Shown: positions 43,875 to 52,449, numbered from the stretch's first letter. The stretch: DNA of 64,000 nt from Hydrogenophaga sp. (GCF_030373245.1 NZ_JAUCZF010000001.1:930001-994000); one strand, 5' to 3'. Notes: generated by a model not told the origin, from the letters alone. Program-made: numbers and translations.

Positions 43875-44756
43875 ATGACGTCCACCCTGCCCTGGTTCTG
43901 GGTCGTACTGGCTGGCGGTGGCGCCGCCGCGCTGCTCGGCGCGCGCCAGCTGCTGCACCGTGGCCTCGCGCCCACCGCGAGCACCGAAGGTCCAACTCCC
44001 GCCGGGCTGAACCTGCCGGCCAACGACGTCCAGATTCCCGGCGTGGCGGGCCAGCACCTGTTTGCCTGGTACGTGCCCGCGCCCGCGACTGCATCGATCA
44101 GCGCGCCAGCCGTGGTGCTGCTGCACGGCTGGGGTGGCAACGCCAGCACCCTGCTGCCTGCAGCCCAGGCCTTGCACGCCGCTGGCTATGCGGTGTTGCT
44201 GCCCGAAGCGCGCAACCATGGCCGCAGCGCGCGCGGCGGCCACAGCTCATTGCCTACGTTCGCCGACGATCTCGACACCGCGCTCGACTGGCTGGCCCGA
44301 CAGCCCGGTGTGAACCCTCAGCGCCTGGCCGCGCTGGGCCACTCGGTAGGCGCTGCCGCGGTTCTGCTGGTGGCCTCGCGCCGGCCAGGTCTGGCCGCAG
44401 CGGTCAGCGTTTCGGCTTTTGCTCACCCCGAGCAGGTCATGCGCCGCTGGCTCGCGTCCTACCGAGTGCCCTTCTGGCCGCTGGGCTGGCTGGTGAACCG
44501 CTACATCGAAGCCGTCATCGGGACCCGCTTCGACCCCATCGCGCCGCAGGCCACGCTGGCCCAGGCGCGCTGCCCGGTGCTGCTGCTGCACGGCCGGCAG
44601 GACAGCACCGTTCCCCTGGCCGACGCGCGCGCACTCATGCTGCGCCGCGGCGCAGCCCGCGCAACGCTGCTCGAACTCGATGGCGGCCACGAGGGCTTTG
44701 CCGACCCCGCCCAGGCCGAACAGGCGGTGCTCGATTTTCTGCGCCGCACCACCTGA
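43875..44756 (+). CDS. Alpha/beta hydrolase
   Basis: 293-residue alpha/beta hydrolase, probably anchored by an N-terminal hydrophobic segment (about 5-25, WFWVVLAGGGAAALLGA). Nucleophile elbow GHSVG with S157; the acid is D in HGRQDSTVPLADA and the base H in DGGHEGF. The oxyanion region is LLHGWGGNAS. Likely co-transcribed with patatin, suggesting shared lipid or ester turnover. Substrate not identifiable. Confidence 0.88.
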   Translation: MTSTLPWFWVVLAGGGAAALLGARQLLHRGLAPTASTEGPTPAGLNLPANDVQIPGVAGQHLFAWYVPAPATASISAPAVVLLHGWGGNASTLLPAAQALHAAGYAVLLPEARNHGRSARGGHSSLPTFADDLDTALDWLARQPGVNPQRLAALGHSVGAAAVLLVASRRPGLAAAVSVSAFAHPEQVMRRWLASYRVPFWPLGWLVNRYIEAVIGTRFDPIAPQATLAQARCPVLLLHGRQDSTVPLADARALMLRRGAARATLLELDGGHEGFADPAQAEQAVLDFLRRTT

Positions 44757-44814
44757 GGCACCCGGCCAGGGCCGACCTGCTTCGGCCTGCGACGGCAAGG
44801 ATCGCGTTCACCCC

Positions 44815-46200
44815 ATGGCGCCGCTGGCGCTGCGGCAAGCGCGACAGCCCACTCCGGCCTCAACCGCTACGCTGCATGACTCACCCATTCCCACCCTGCC
44901 CGTGACCCCCCCCACCGCCGAGCCCGACCCAGCCAACGCCCCCGCCGGCGGCGCACCGCCGTCGCAGGCCCTCCTGTGGGCCATGCTGCTGGCGCTGCTC
45001 TCGGCCTTCGCGCTCAGCCAGGCCTACCGCAGCGTCACCGCCATCATGGCGCCCAGCCTGCAGGGCGACTTTGGTCTCACGCCCGCTTCGCTGGGCACCT
45101 TTGCCGGGCTGTTTGGCCTGTCGTTTGGCGTCACGCAGTTCTTCATGGGCATCGGCATGGACCTGTATGGCTTGCGCCGCACCGTGCTCACCGCCTTCCC
45201 GCTGGCTGTGGCTGGTGCCGCCCTGTCGGCCGCAGCACCCAGCTACGGCTGGCTGCTCATGGGCCAGCTGCTGATCGGCGTGGGTTGCGCGCCGGCCTTT
45301 CTGGCCTGCACCGTGTTCATCTCCCGGCATTTTCCGAGCTCGCGCTTTGCATTTGTTTCAGGCATTGGCCTGGGCATTGGTGGCACCGGCCTGCTGCTCA
45401 CCGGCACCCCGCTGGCCTGGCTCGTCGAGCGCTGGGGCTGGCGCAGCGGCTTTGCGCTGCTGGCCGGCTTGTCGGTGCTGGCGTGGCTGCTGATCTGGCG
45501 CCGGGTCCACGAGCCGGCCCTGGCGGGTGCAGCACCTGAGCGCGAGCGCTGGGGCGTGGCGGTGCGCCGCTTCGGCGCGCTGTTTCTGCTGCCACACACG
45601 CTCGGCATTCTGATGCTCGGCATGGTCGCCTACGCCTCGTTCCTGGCGCTGCGCGGGCTGTGGATCGCGCCCATGCTGATCGACCGCTACGGCTTCACGC
45701 TGGTGCAGAGCGGCCACATGGCGCTGGTGATGTCGCTGATCTCGCTCTTTGCCCCGGCCCTGTTTGGCCGCTTCGATCCCGGACCGACCCGCCGGCGCAC
45801 CTGGATGGTCAACTTCTCCCTCCTGGTGGCCGCGCTCTACATGGCCCTGGGGCTGGTGCACCACGCCATGCTCAACATGGCGCTGGTGGTGAGCATCTCG
45901 ATGCTGTCGGGCTATGCGGTGCTGCAGTATTCCGACGTGCGCTCGTCCTACCCGCCCGATCTCACCGGGCGCGCGCTCTCGGTGTTCACCATGGCGCTGT
46001 TCCTCGGCGTGGGCCTGGTGCAGTGGCTCACTGGCCAGGTGGCCAACTGGGCGCAGACCCAGGGCATCGAGCCCTACCGCGCGGTGATGATCACCATCGG
46101 CGCGCTGCTCGCGCTGGGCTCCACCGCGTTTCGCTGGCTGCCCCGCTCGCCGCTGTTGCTGCAGGCACAGGAACCGAAGCGGGTGCAGGAAACGCACTGA
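44815..46200 (+). CDS. MFS transporter
   Basis: About 461 residues from ATG 44815, or about 432 from the GTG at 44902; the extra N-terminal part is low-complexity and the GTG start fits family length better. Twelve membrane segments are readable, with the MFS loop motif MDLYGLRRTV between helices 2 and 3. Resembles the YbfB/NarK-like general MFS permeases of betaproteobacteria; no substrate partner is adjacent. It follows the hydrolase on the same strand. Confidence 0.85.
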   Translation: MAPLALRQARQPTPASTATLHDSPIPTLPVTPPTAEPDPANAPAGGAPPSQALLWAMLLALLSAFALSQAYRSVTAIMAPSLQGDFGLTPASLGTFAGLFGLSFGVTQFFMGIGMDLYGLRRTVLTAFPLAVAGAALSAAAPSYGWLLMGQLLIGVGCAPAFLACTVFISRHFPSSRFAFVSGIGLGIGGTGLLLTGTPLAWLVERWGWRSGFALLAGLSVLAWLLIWRRVHEPALAGAAPERERWGVAVRRFGALFLLPHTLGILMLGMVAYASFLALRGLWIAPMLIDRYGFTLVQSGHMALVMSLISLFAPALFGRFDPGPTRRRTWMVNFSLLVAALYMALGLVHHAMLNMALVVSISMLSGYAVLQYSDVRSSYPPDLTGRALSVFTMALFLGVGLVQWLTGQVANWAQTQGIEPYRAVMITIGALLALGSTAFRWLPRSPLLLQAQEPKRVQETH

Positions 46201-46346
46201 ACTCTCGCGCCCGTGCTCTGCGCCACGCCAAGTGCCTGGGTGGCCACACCGAATAAATTCATCGCGGCAGGCACCCGCCAACCGAGAAACATGTTGCCGG
46301 GCTGCCGCAGGGAGCCGGTGGGCCGAAACGGCGCGCGCGCCAGGCT

Positions 46347-46955
46347 TCAGCCCTGGTTCAGCGTCTCCAGCGCAAACAGCGGCACTTCGGCCTGGCGGCT
46401 GAGCCACAGGCCGCCACCCTGCGGCGTGAAGCCTGCTTCCAGCCCGCGCCGGTAGAGCGCGGCCCGGTGGCGGAACAGGCCGGGGTCGGTGAGGTCCTCG
46501 TCCACGATGCCCAGCTCCCAGTCTTCCCGCGACAAGGCTTCCAGGTAGAGCGCGCCGTGCGAGAGCTGCCCCAGGTTGTGCAAAGCGCGCTTGAGGTCAG
46601 CCGGGTTCAGGTAGGCCAGCACACCCTGGCAGATCACCAGGTCGAACGGTGCCTCGGCGCGGTAATCGACCACCGAACCGGGTTCCCAGCCATAGCGCTC
46701 GCACAGGTAAGGGCTGAACTCAACGCCGTGGTACGTGGCCAGCGGGAAATGCCGCGCCACGACGGCTTTCCACAGCCCGATGCCGCAACCCACATCCAGC
46801 ACCCGGTGCACCGGCACGCGCAGGAACTGCAGGTAGCTGCAGACAAAATCCCCCAGCCGCTCCATGTGCTGCGGGTCGACCACCCTCGTCTTCTGGTCGA
46901 AATAGAAGCGCTGGTAATACGCTTCGTCGAAGGTGGCCGCGCTGGTCGACTTCAA
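46347..46955 (-). CDS. Class I SAM-dependent methyltransferase
   Basis: 202-residue methyltransferase with motif I VLDVGCGIGLW (D54-G60), motif II-like YHGVEFSPYLCERYG, and the post-motif DLVICQGVLAYL. The start is TTG at 46955, since TFDEAYYQRFYF just after it is conserved in this family and no ATG precedes it. Substrate unknown. The adjacent VOC gene upstream on the same strand is 24 bases away and may be co-transcribed. Confidence 0.85.
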   Translation of the reverse strand: MKSTSAATFDEAYYQRFYFDQKTRVVDPQHMERLGDFVCSYLQFLRVPVHRVLDVGCGIGLWKAVVARHFPLATYHGVEFSPYLCERYGWEPGSVVDYRAEAPFDLVICQGVLAYLNPADLKRALHNLGQLSHGALYLEALSREDWELGIVDEDLTDPGLFRHRAALYRRGLEAGFTPQGGGLWLSRQAEVPLFALETLNQG

Positions 46956-46979
46956 GGATGAACGCCTGAGGGGCGCAAC

Positions 46980-47360
46980 TCAGCGCGGCACGCGGTGCAG
47001 CGCGCAGATCTTGTTGCCGTCGGGGTCGCGCAGATAGGCGATGTACATCTGCGCGCCGGGGCTGCCGCGCAGGCCCGGCGGGTCTTCGCAGGTGGTTCCG
47101 CCATGGGCCACGCCGGCGGCGTGGAAGGCGTCGGCCTGCTCAGGCGAACTGGCGGCAAAGCCGATCGTGCTGCCGTTGCCGTGGCACGCGCTATCGCCGT
47201 TGATGGGCAGGGTGATGCCAAAGGTGCCGGTGGGGCTGCGGTAGAAAAAGCGGCTGCCGTTGGCCACACCAGGGCCGATGCCCAGCGTGCCCAGCACGGC
47301 GTCGTAAAACTGGCGGGATTTTTCGAGGTCGGCTGTACCGACCATGACATGGCTGAACAA
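46980..47360 (-). CDS. VOC-family glyoxalase/dioxygenase-fold protein
   Basis: 126-residue vicinal-oxygen-chelate protein: MFSHVMVGTADLEKSRQFYD starts a typical first beta-alpha-beta module and YLRDPDGNKICALHR closes the second. Metal residues include His4 in FSHVMV and likely Glu or His in the second half. The TTG start at 47360 is supported by AGGAG eight bases upstream. Exact activity (glyoxalase, resistance or dioxygenase type) cannot be read. Confidence 0.85.
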   Translation of the reverse strand: MFSHVMVGTADLEKSRQFYDAVLGTLGIGPGVANGSRFFYRSPTGTFGITLPINGDSACHGNGSTIGFAASSPEQADAFHAAGVAHGGTTCEDPPGLRGSPGAQMYIAYLRDPDGNKICALHRVPR

Positions 47361-47404
47361 GAGTCTGTCTCCTTGGGTGGCCCACAGAGGGCGGTGGAAC
47401 GGCA

Positions 47405-47432
47405 GGCCTGATCCAGCGGGGTGGATCAGGCC
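47405..47432. repeat. 11-bp perfect inverted repeat between divergent genes
   Basis: GGCCTGATCCA (47405-47415) and TGGATCAGGCC (47422-47432) flank a six-base loop, 45 bases before the VOC start and about 120 bases before the lipoprotein start. Its position between divergent genes favours an operator over a terminator. Confidence 0.6.
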
Positions 47433-47552
47433 GGGTGGATGTTACCGGGCGGTCACTCGGCGGCAAGTCACTTGGGCGCAGCGATCTCCGCGTTCGGCGA
47501 GTCCTACCGACCGGTAAACTCCTGCCCCATGTTCAAAGACTGGGAGGTCCCA

Positions 47553-48266
47553 TTGGGTTTCAAACGCATTTCTGTCGCACTGGTTCTGGTTTCCTTGCTG
47601 GCCGCTTGTTCGACGGTCAAGAAGACGGCCCTGGCGCCAGAATCCAAGCAAAAGATCAAGACCGTGGCGGTCTTTGAGACACCGGAGCCGCAGGAATATT
47701 TCCTGAATCCTGGTCAGCTGCCGGGGGGTGCGGCCCTCTATGCGTTTGGCGCTCTGGGTGGTCTGGTGCTGGGGGGCATTGAGGCCAACCGCATGCAGAA
47801 CGCCACCAGCGAATTCATGGCGGCCATCAAGCCCACCCAGCCTGACGTCGCCCGCCACTGGAACGAGAACGTGCTGTCTCACCTCCTGGCGAAGGGCTAC
47901 CAGGCCACCGTGCTGCCGCCCATGACCAAGTCTGAATCCAAAGACACCGAGGTCTGCGGTTCCGTTGCCGGCAAGTACGACGCCGTGCTCTTCACCGGCA
48001 TCTCCACGGGCTATGCAGAGACCTCGTCCGTCGCGCCGCGCGTGGTGGCCTCTGTGCGCCTGCTGGCCGGCGACTGCCAGCAGACGTACTTTGAGGAAAC
48101 CTTTCTGTACGCTGCACAACCGCTCGGCTCGCTCACCCATTTGCCTAGTGACGTCCAGTTCACGTTCCCTACCCGCGCCGCGCTCATCGCAGACCCGTTG
48201 AAAGCCAAAGAGGCGCTGCGATCCGGGCTGGGCGAGATTGCCAAGAAGGCTGCCTCGGCCCTGTAG
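47553..48266 (+). CDS. Lipoprotein, unrecognised
   Basis: 237 residues from a TTG start. GGGAGG at 47542-47547, five bases before TTG, decides this start over the ATG at 47529. The signal peptide MGFKRISVALVLVSLLAAC ends in lipobox LAAC with C19. The mature part has a hydrophobic glycine-rich patch (ALYAFGALGGLVLGGIEA, about 64-82), then a mixed domain with two cysteines. Not assigned to a family. A perfect hairpin follows the stop. Confidence 0.75.
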   Translation: MGFKRISVALVLVSLLAACSTVKKTALAPESKQKIKTVAVFETPEPQEYFLNPGQLPGGAALYAFGALGGLVLGGIEANRMQNATSEFMAAIKPTQPDVARHWNENVLSHLLAKGYQATVLPPMTKSESKDTEVCGSVAGKYDAVLFTGISTGYAETSSVAPRVVASVRLLAGDCQQTYFEETFLYAAQPLGSLTHLPSDVQFTFPTRAALIADPLKAKEALRSGLGEIAKKAASAL

Positions 48267-48278
48267 CCTGAAACTCAA

Positions 48279-48303
48279 AGGCAGTCACGAACTGTGACTG
48301 CCT
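48279..48303 (+). terminator. Hairpin after lipoprotein gene
   Basis: AGGCAGTCAC and GTGACTGCCT form a perfect 10-bp stem with a five-base loop, 13 bases after the stop. No T-tract follows (CCCATTCCC), so termination may be Rho-assisted or the hairpin may act as a 3'-end stabiliser. Confidence 0.55.
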
Positions 48304-48312
48304 CCCATTCCC

Positions 48313-48423
48313 TCAGATCTGCTCAGCCCAGCCAGCCGCTCCCGCCCGCTGCGCGCGGCCCAGGGCTTCGAGGGTGTCTAGGATGCGGGGCAGGCCTTTT
48401 TTCCAGAGCTGTATTTCGCCCTG
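48313..48423 (-). pseudogene. Possible C-terminal coding remnant
   Basis: Immediately after the DmeF-like stop, and in the same frame, 36 sense codons run to a TGA and read GEIQLWKKGLPRILDTLEAL followed by GRAQRAG. There is no start codon. It looks like the tail of a real protein and resembles C-terminal winged-helix ends seen in DNA methyltransferase-type proteins; that likeness is from memory and unverified. Confidence 0.35.
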
Positions 48424-49440
48424 TCAAGCTCGGCTCGTTGCCGCATTGGCGCTGCCGGGGCAGGAACTGTGATGTTGGTGGAGCTCGATGGTGGCGTGCA
48501 CCATCTCTTCATGCACCGCGAGCGCCTCGCGCACGGTGTGGGGTGTGAGGTTCGCCTCGCGGGTCTGCACGGTGAGCGCGCAGGCGTAGCTGCCACGGCC
48601 CACCCGCCAGACGTGCAGGTCGGTCAGCTGGGTGCTGCCGGCGGCACCCAGACCTTCCACCACTACGCGGATTTCGGCCACCACAGGGTGGTCCATTTCG
48701 CGATCGAGCAGCACGCGGCTGGTGTCGCGGATCAGGCCTTTGGCCCACACCGCCACCAGCACCGCACCGACGATGCCCATGAGCGGGTCGAGCCAGTCCC
48801 AGCCCCAGAGCCAGCCGCCAACCAGGGCGACGATGGCCAGCACCGAGGTGGCGGCGTCGGCCAGCACGTGCAGGTAGGCCGAGCGGAGGTTCAGGTCTTC
48901 GTGGGCATGGCCGTGTGCGTGGTCGTGCCCATGGTCATGGTCGTGTCCATGAACATGCCCATGGTGATGAGCGTGGTCGTCGGAGCGGCTGAGGATGAAG
49001 GCGCACACCAGGTTGACCAGCAAACCGAGACACGCGACTGCAATGGCTTCGCGATAACGGATGGGCTGAGGGTCAAAGAACCGGTCCACCGAGGCCACCA
49101 CCATGAGCGCCGCCACGCCAAGGAGAAACAGGGCGCTGGCGAAGCCGCCGAGCACCTCGATCTTCCAGGTGCCGAAGGCGAAGCGCTGGTCGTTCGCCAG
49201 GCGACGCGCCGCCGCGTAGGCGGCAGCGCTGACGCCGATCGCGACCGCGTGCGAACTCATGTGCCAGCCGTCGGCCAGCAGCGCCATGGAGCCGTACCAC
49301 CAGCCGGCGGTGATCTCCAGCACCATGGCGGTCAGGGTGATCCAGAGCACGGCCTGCGTACCCCGCTCGGCGGCGCGGTTGTCCTGGTGGAAGTGGTGAC
49401 TGTGCGCCGCCGGAGCGGCGGCGGTGGTGGGGTCGTTCAT
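48424..49440 (-). CDS. dmeF: CDF-family metal efflux transporter, DmeF-like
   Basis: 338-residue cation diffusion facilitator that would export Co(II)/Ni(II) or Zn(II) by proton antiport. Six membrane segments; the helix-2 metal site is LLADGWHMSSH (57-64), the helix-5 site is HVLADAATS (H191, D195), and a His/Asp-rich loop lies at 154-180. DGWHMSSH and the long His loop are characteristic of DmeF rather than CzcD. The N terminus also carries HSHHFHQ. Last intact gene of a minus-strand group with DUF6488, HupE/UreJ and a His-rich protein. Confidence 0.88.
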   Translation of the reverse strand: MNDPTTAAAPAAHSHHFHQDNRAAERGTQAVLWITLTAMVLEITAGWWYGSMALLADGWHMSSHAVAIGVSAAAYAAARRLANDQRFAFGTWKIEVLGGFASALFLLGVAALMVVASVDRFFDPQPIRYREAIAVACLGLLVNLVCAFILSRSDDHAHHHGHVHGHDHDHGHDHAHGHAHEDLNLRSAYLHVLADAATSVLAIVALVGGWLWGWDWLDPLMGIVGAVLVAVWAKGLIRDTSRVLLDREMDHPVVAEIRVVVEGLGAAGSTQLTDLHVWRVGRGSYACALTVQTREANLTPHTVREALAVHEEMVHATIELHQHHSSCPGSANAATSRA

Positions 49441-49456
49441 GACGCTGCGCCGGGGT

Positions 49457-49807
49457 TTACTTCCCGGTGTGGTTGGCGGCAATGAAGTTGCCCGGCTGCG
49501 AGAAGAAGATGTAGAGCGTCTGCTTGGCGGCATCGCTCACGGCCGGGTTCTTGAACGACAGCTTCCACTCCTTGCCCTTCTTGCCGTCCACCAGCTCGGC
49601 CTTGTCGAGCTTGACGGCTTGCCAGGACGCGTCGAGCTTGCCGGCCTTGATCAGCGAGGCCTTGCGCTGGTTGGCGCAATCGGTGACGACGGCCTCGGTG
49701 GCGGGTTTGTTGCCGTGGAAGTGGCAGCTGCCGCCCACGTCGGCGAGTGCGGCGGGTGCGGCGAACAGGGAGACGGTGAGGGCGCAGATGGAGAGGGTGG
49801 TTTTCAT
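49457..49807 (-). CDS. DUF6488 exported protein
   Basis: 116-residue periplasmic protein of the DUF6488 family, function unknown, found near metal efflux genes in betaproteobacteria. The signal peptide ends near PAALADVG at about 22. The mature N terminus GGSCHFHGNKP has a CHFH metal-type motif, with a second Cys in TDCANQRK. It lies 16 bases upstream of the DmeF-like gene and is very probably co-transcribed. Confidence 0.8.
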   Translation of the reverse strand: MKTTLSICALTVSLFAAPAALADVGGSCHFHGNKPATEAVVTDCANQRKASLIKAGKLDASWQAVKLDKAELVDGKKGKEWKLSFKNPAVSDAAKQTLYIFFSQPGNFIAANHTGK

Positions 49808-49852
49808 GATGGGTTCCTGAAGGTGTTGCAGATCAACAAGGGGGAAACGGAT

Positions 49853-50641
49853 TCAAAGGCCATCGCGGCTGGTGTCGCGGGTGTCTTCGACCGCCATGTC
49901 TTCGTGCGCGTGCCGGTGCTCGGCGGCGGGGAAACGGAAACTGTCGGGGTGGGTGTCGTGCTGGTAGCCGTGCAACTGGGTGAAGAGCAGGTAGACACCC
50001 GCGTAGAACAGGGCGAGGTTGGCGGCGTAACTGAAGCGCTTGAACGAGGCGCGGTGCCGCCACAGGGCGAGCAGGCCGACCATCACGGTCAGGGCCGCGA
50101 TCTGGCCCAGCTCCACGCCGACGTTGAAGCTCAGGATGCGGCCCAGTTCGCTCGCGAAGTCGTTGCCCAGCGGCAGCTGCTGCAGGCGGGTGGACAGACC
50201 AAAGCCGTGCAGCAGGCCAAAGCCGAACACCATCCACAGCAGGCTGGGCGAGGCCATCTGAAAATGCTTCTGGAAGCCGCCGTTGTTGTCAAAGGCTTTG
50301 TACATCACGCTGAGCGCAATGATGGCGTCGATCAGGTAGTAGTTCCAGGTGATGTGCATCAGCGTGGCAAAAACCAGGGTGATGCTGTGGCCCACCGTGA
50401 AGACGGTGACGAATTTGACGACGTCCTTGAACGAGGTCAAAAAGAACACCACGCCGAAGAGGAACAGCAGGTGGTCGTAGCCGGTGAGCATGTGGCTGGC
50501 GCCCAGGCCCACGTACTGCAGGTAGCCGCCATCCAGCATGCGCTGTTTGTCGGCATCTGAGATGCCGTGGGCCAGGGCGACCAGCGGCGCGAGGGCGAGC
50601 AGCAGCCAGATGGCTGCGCTTCGCAAGCGTGAAACGTTCAT
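49853..50641 (-). CDS. HupE/UreJ-type membrane metal transporter
   Basis: 262-residue inner-membrane protein of the HupE/UreJ_2 family, whose members take up or move Ni(II)/Co(II). A signal-like start precedes AHGISDADK; seven to eight membrane segments follow with conserved His/Asp motifs ASHMLTGYDHLLFLFGVVFF and TVGHSITLVFA. The C-terminal 35 residues are His-rich (AEHRHAHED). Forms one group with the His-rich gene upstream and DUF6488 downstream (45-base gap). Confidence 0.85.
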   Translation of the reverse strand: MNVSRLRSAAIWLLLALAPLVALAHGISDADKQRMLDGGYLQYVGLGASHMLTGYDHLLFLFGVVFFLTSFKDVVKFVTVFTVGHSITLVFATLMHITWNYYLIDAIIALSVMYKAFDNNGGFQKHFQMASPSLLWMVFGFGLLHGFGLSTRLQQLPLGNDFASELGRILSFNVGVELGQIAALTVMVGLLALWRHRASFKRFSYAANLALFYAGVYLLFTQLHGYQHDTHPDSFRFPAAEHRHAHEDMAVEDTRDTSRDGL

Positions 50642-50754
50642 GAAAAGTCCTGTGTTCGGGAAGAGGTCCGGGCCGCAGCGACGCTGGCGGCACGGCTGAC
50701 CTCGCGCGAACCATGGTGCGCGAGGTCGGGCACCCGGTGGGCACCCGGAAAGTC

Positions 50755-51144
50755 TCAGGCCCGGGACTTGGGGGGACGCAGCAGGCCGGCCAGATCGGCC
50801 GAGGGCGGATGCACCGCAGGCCGCGCCCTGGGTGCGTTGCGCGGCAAGGCCGAGGGCGGCAGAGCCGCCGCCACCGGCAGGCCCTGGAACTGCGCGCCTT
50901 CGCTGGCATGCACGTGGTGCGGAGCGTGATCAACCTGATTCTTGTGGCCGGCCTCGGTCGGTAGCGCGGCGCCCAGGTCGTCGTGGCCCAGCGTGTCGTG
51001 CTGGTGATGGCCGTGGTCGATCGCATGCGCGAGCGCATGGGCCAGTCGCTCGGCTTGGTCCATGCGCTCGGCCGGAAGCGCCCAGGCCAGGCTCTGCAGC
51101 AGCAGGCCACCGATCAGGAACCAGGACACGAGGATGGATTTCAC
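50755..51144 (-). CDS. His-rich exported protein, CzcI-like layout
   Basis: 129 residues from a GTG start. A signal segment (VSWFLIGGLLLQSLAWALP) precedes a histidine-rich stretch from about 35 to 80, HALAHAIDHGHHQHDTLGH, then more His in DHAPHHVHAS, and a Pro-rich tail ending LLRPPKSRA. No family recognised, but small exported His-rich proteins with such tails (CzcI type) accompany metal efflux pumps. First gene of the HupE-DUF6488-DmeF group; a periplasmic metal buffer or sensor role is inferred. Confidence 0.65.
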   Translation of the reverse strand: MKSILVSWFLIGGLLLQSLAWALPAERMDQAERLAHALAHAIDHGHHQHDTLGHDDLGAALPTEAGHKNQVDHAPHHVHASEGAQFQGLPVAAALPPSALPRNAPRARPAVHPPSADLAGLLRPPKSRA

Positions 51145-51220
51145 AGACCTGGATTCTATCGGCGCGATGCCTGAAGCGATCTTTGTACGGGTACGGTGGC
51201 CATGCGCTTGACCTCGCGCA

Positions 51221-51375
51221 TCCATCAACCAGATGGCGCGCCAGGCCAACACCGCCATCGTCGTGGTCACGCACGACGAAAAAATATCCCCACCTTCAAG
51301 CGCATTTACCACATCCGCGACGGGCAAACCGTGGAAGAAGTGGGTGAAGGACGGGCTTTGGAGCCGATGGCCTGA
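51221..51375 (+). pseudogene. C-terminal remnant of an ABC transporter ATPase
   Basis: From 51221 the frame reads SINQMARQANTAIVVVTHDE; after a one-base deletion near 51285 (in GAAAAAATATCCCC) the next frame reads IPTFKRIYHIRDGQTVEEVG and on to TGA at 51373. Joined, this is the H-loop and tail of a DevA/MacB-type ATPase. The Walker A, signature and Walker B parts are absent from the window, so this is a broken fragment. Confidence 0.75.
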
Positions 51376-51410
51376 GCGCAACGGCCTCGCCGGGCGGCTA
51401 CCATCCTCCC

Positions 51411-52382
51411 ATGCACTTTTTTGACGCCGACGCCACCCGAGCCGCCCTGCCCTTTGACCGTCTGATCCCCGCCATCCGGGAGCGCTTTGCCAGCGGTGTG
51501 GAAACGCCGGCGCGCCATGTGCATGAAATCACCAGCCCGCTGAGCGATGCCGGCGGCGACATCGCCAGCCGGCGCATGACCTCGCTCATCATGCCGGCCT
51601 GGATACCGGGGCGGTATTACGGCGTGAAGATCGTCAATATCGCGCCGGGCAACGCCAAGCGCGGCCTGCCCGGCCTGCACGGCAGCTACCTGCTGTTTGA
51701 CGCGCGCACCGGCGTGCCGCTGGCCCACATGGACGGCGACCAGATCACCGCGCGGCGCACCGCGGCTGCGTCGGCCCTGGGCGGCTCATACCTGGCGCGC
51801 GAAGACGCCAGCCACCTGCTGGTGGTGGGCGCGGGCAAGGTGGCGCGCCTGCTGCCGGCGGCCTGGCGCGCGGTGCGCAAGATCGAACAGGTGACGGTCT
51901 GGGCACGGCGCCCCGAAGAAGCGCAGAAGCTCGCTCGTCTGCTGAAAACCGAAGGTTTCCAGGCCGAAGCGGCCACCGACCTGCAGGCCGCCTGTGCCGA
52001 GGCCCATATCGTGAGCTGCGCCACGCTTGCCACGGAGCCGGTGGTGCGCGGTGCCTGGCTGGCGCCAGGCTCGCACCTGGACCTGATCGGCAGCTTCACG
52101 CCCGCCATGCGCGAGGCCGACGACGCTTGTTTCGAGCAGGCGCGCGTGTTCGTGGACACCGACGAGGCGCTGAAGAAAAGCGGCGATCTGCTGGTGGCGA
52201 TCGCCCACGGCGTGATGAGCGAAACCGATGTGCGGGGCACGCTGACCACGCTCTGCAAAGGCGTGGCCACAGGGCGCAAGAGCGCGACCGAGCGCACTGT
52301 CTTCAAGGCGGTGGGCACAGCCCTGGAAGACTTGGCCGCCGCAGTTCTGATTTACGATTCACGCCGAGCCGAAGCGGTCTGA
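51411..52382 (+). CDS. Ornithine cyclodeaminase / mu-crystallin family protein
   Basis: 323-residue NAD(P)-binding protein of the OCD/mu-crystallin family. The Rossmann motif is VVGAGKVARLL and the substrate side carries GVKIVNIAPGNA and DGDQITARRTAAASALG. Family members act as ornithine cyclodeaminase or as delta-1-pyrroline-2-carboxylate / ketimine reductases; sequence reading favours the reductase side but does not prove it. It follows the ABC-ATPase remnant. Confidence 0.88.
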   Translation: MHFFDADATRAALPFDRLIPAIRERFASGVETPARHVHEITSPLSDAGGDIASRRMTSLIMPAWIPGRYYGVKIVNIAPGNAKRGLPGLHGSYLLFDARTGVPLAHMDGDQITARRTAAASALGGSYLAREDASHLLVVGAGKVARLLPAAWRAVRKIEQVTVWARRPEEAQKLARLLKTEGFQAEAATDLQAACAEAHIVSCATLATEPVVRGAWLAPGSHLDLIGSFTPAMREADDACFEQARVFVDTDEALKKSGDLLVAIAHGVMSETDVRGTLTTLCKGVATGRKSATERTVFKAVGTALEDLAAAVLIYDSRRAEAV

Positions 52383-52449
52383 ACCGCGCCAGTCGGCACA
52401 CACACCTCATTTTTGCGCGGCATCGCGCTGGCCCTTTCGCGGTATTTTC

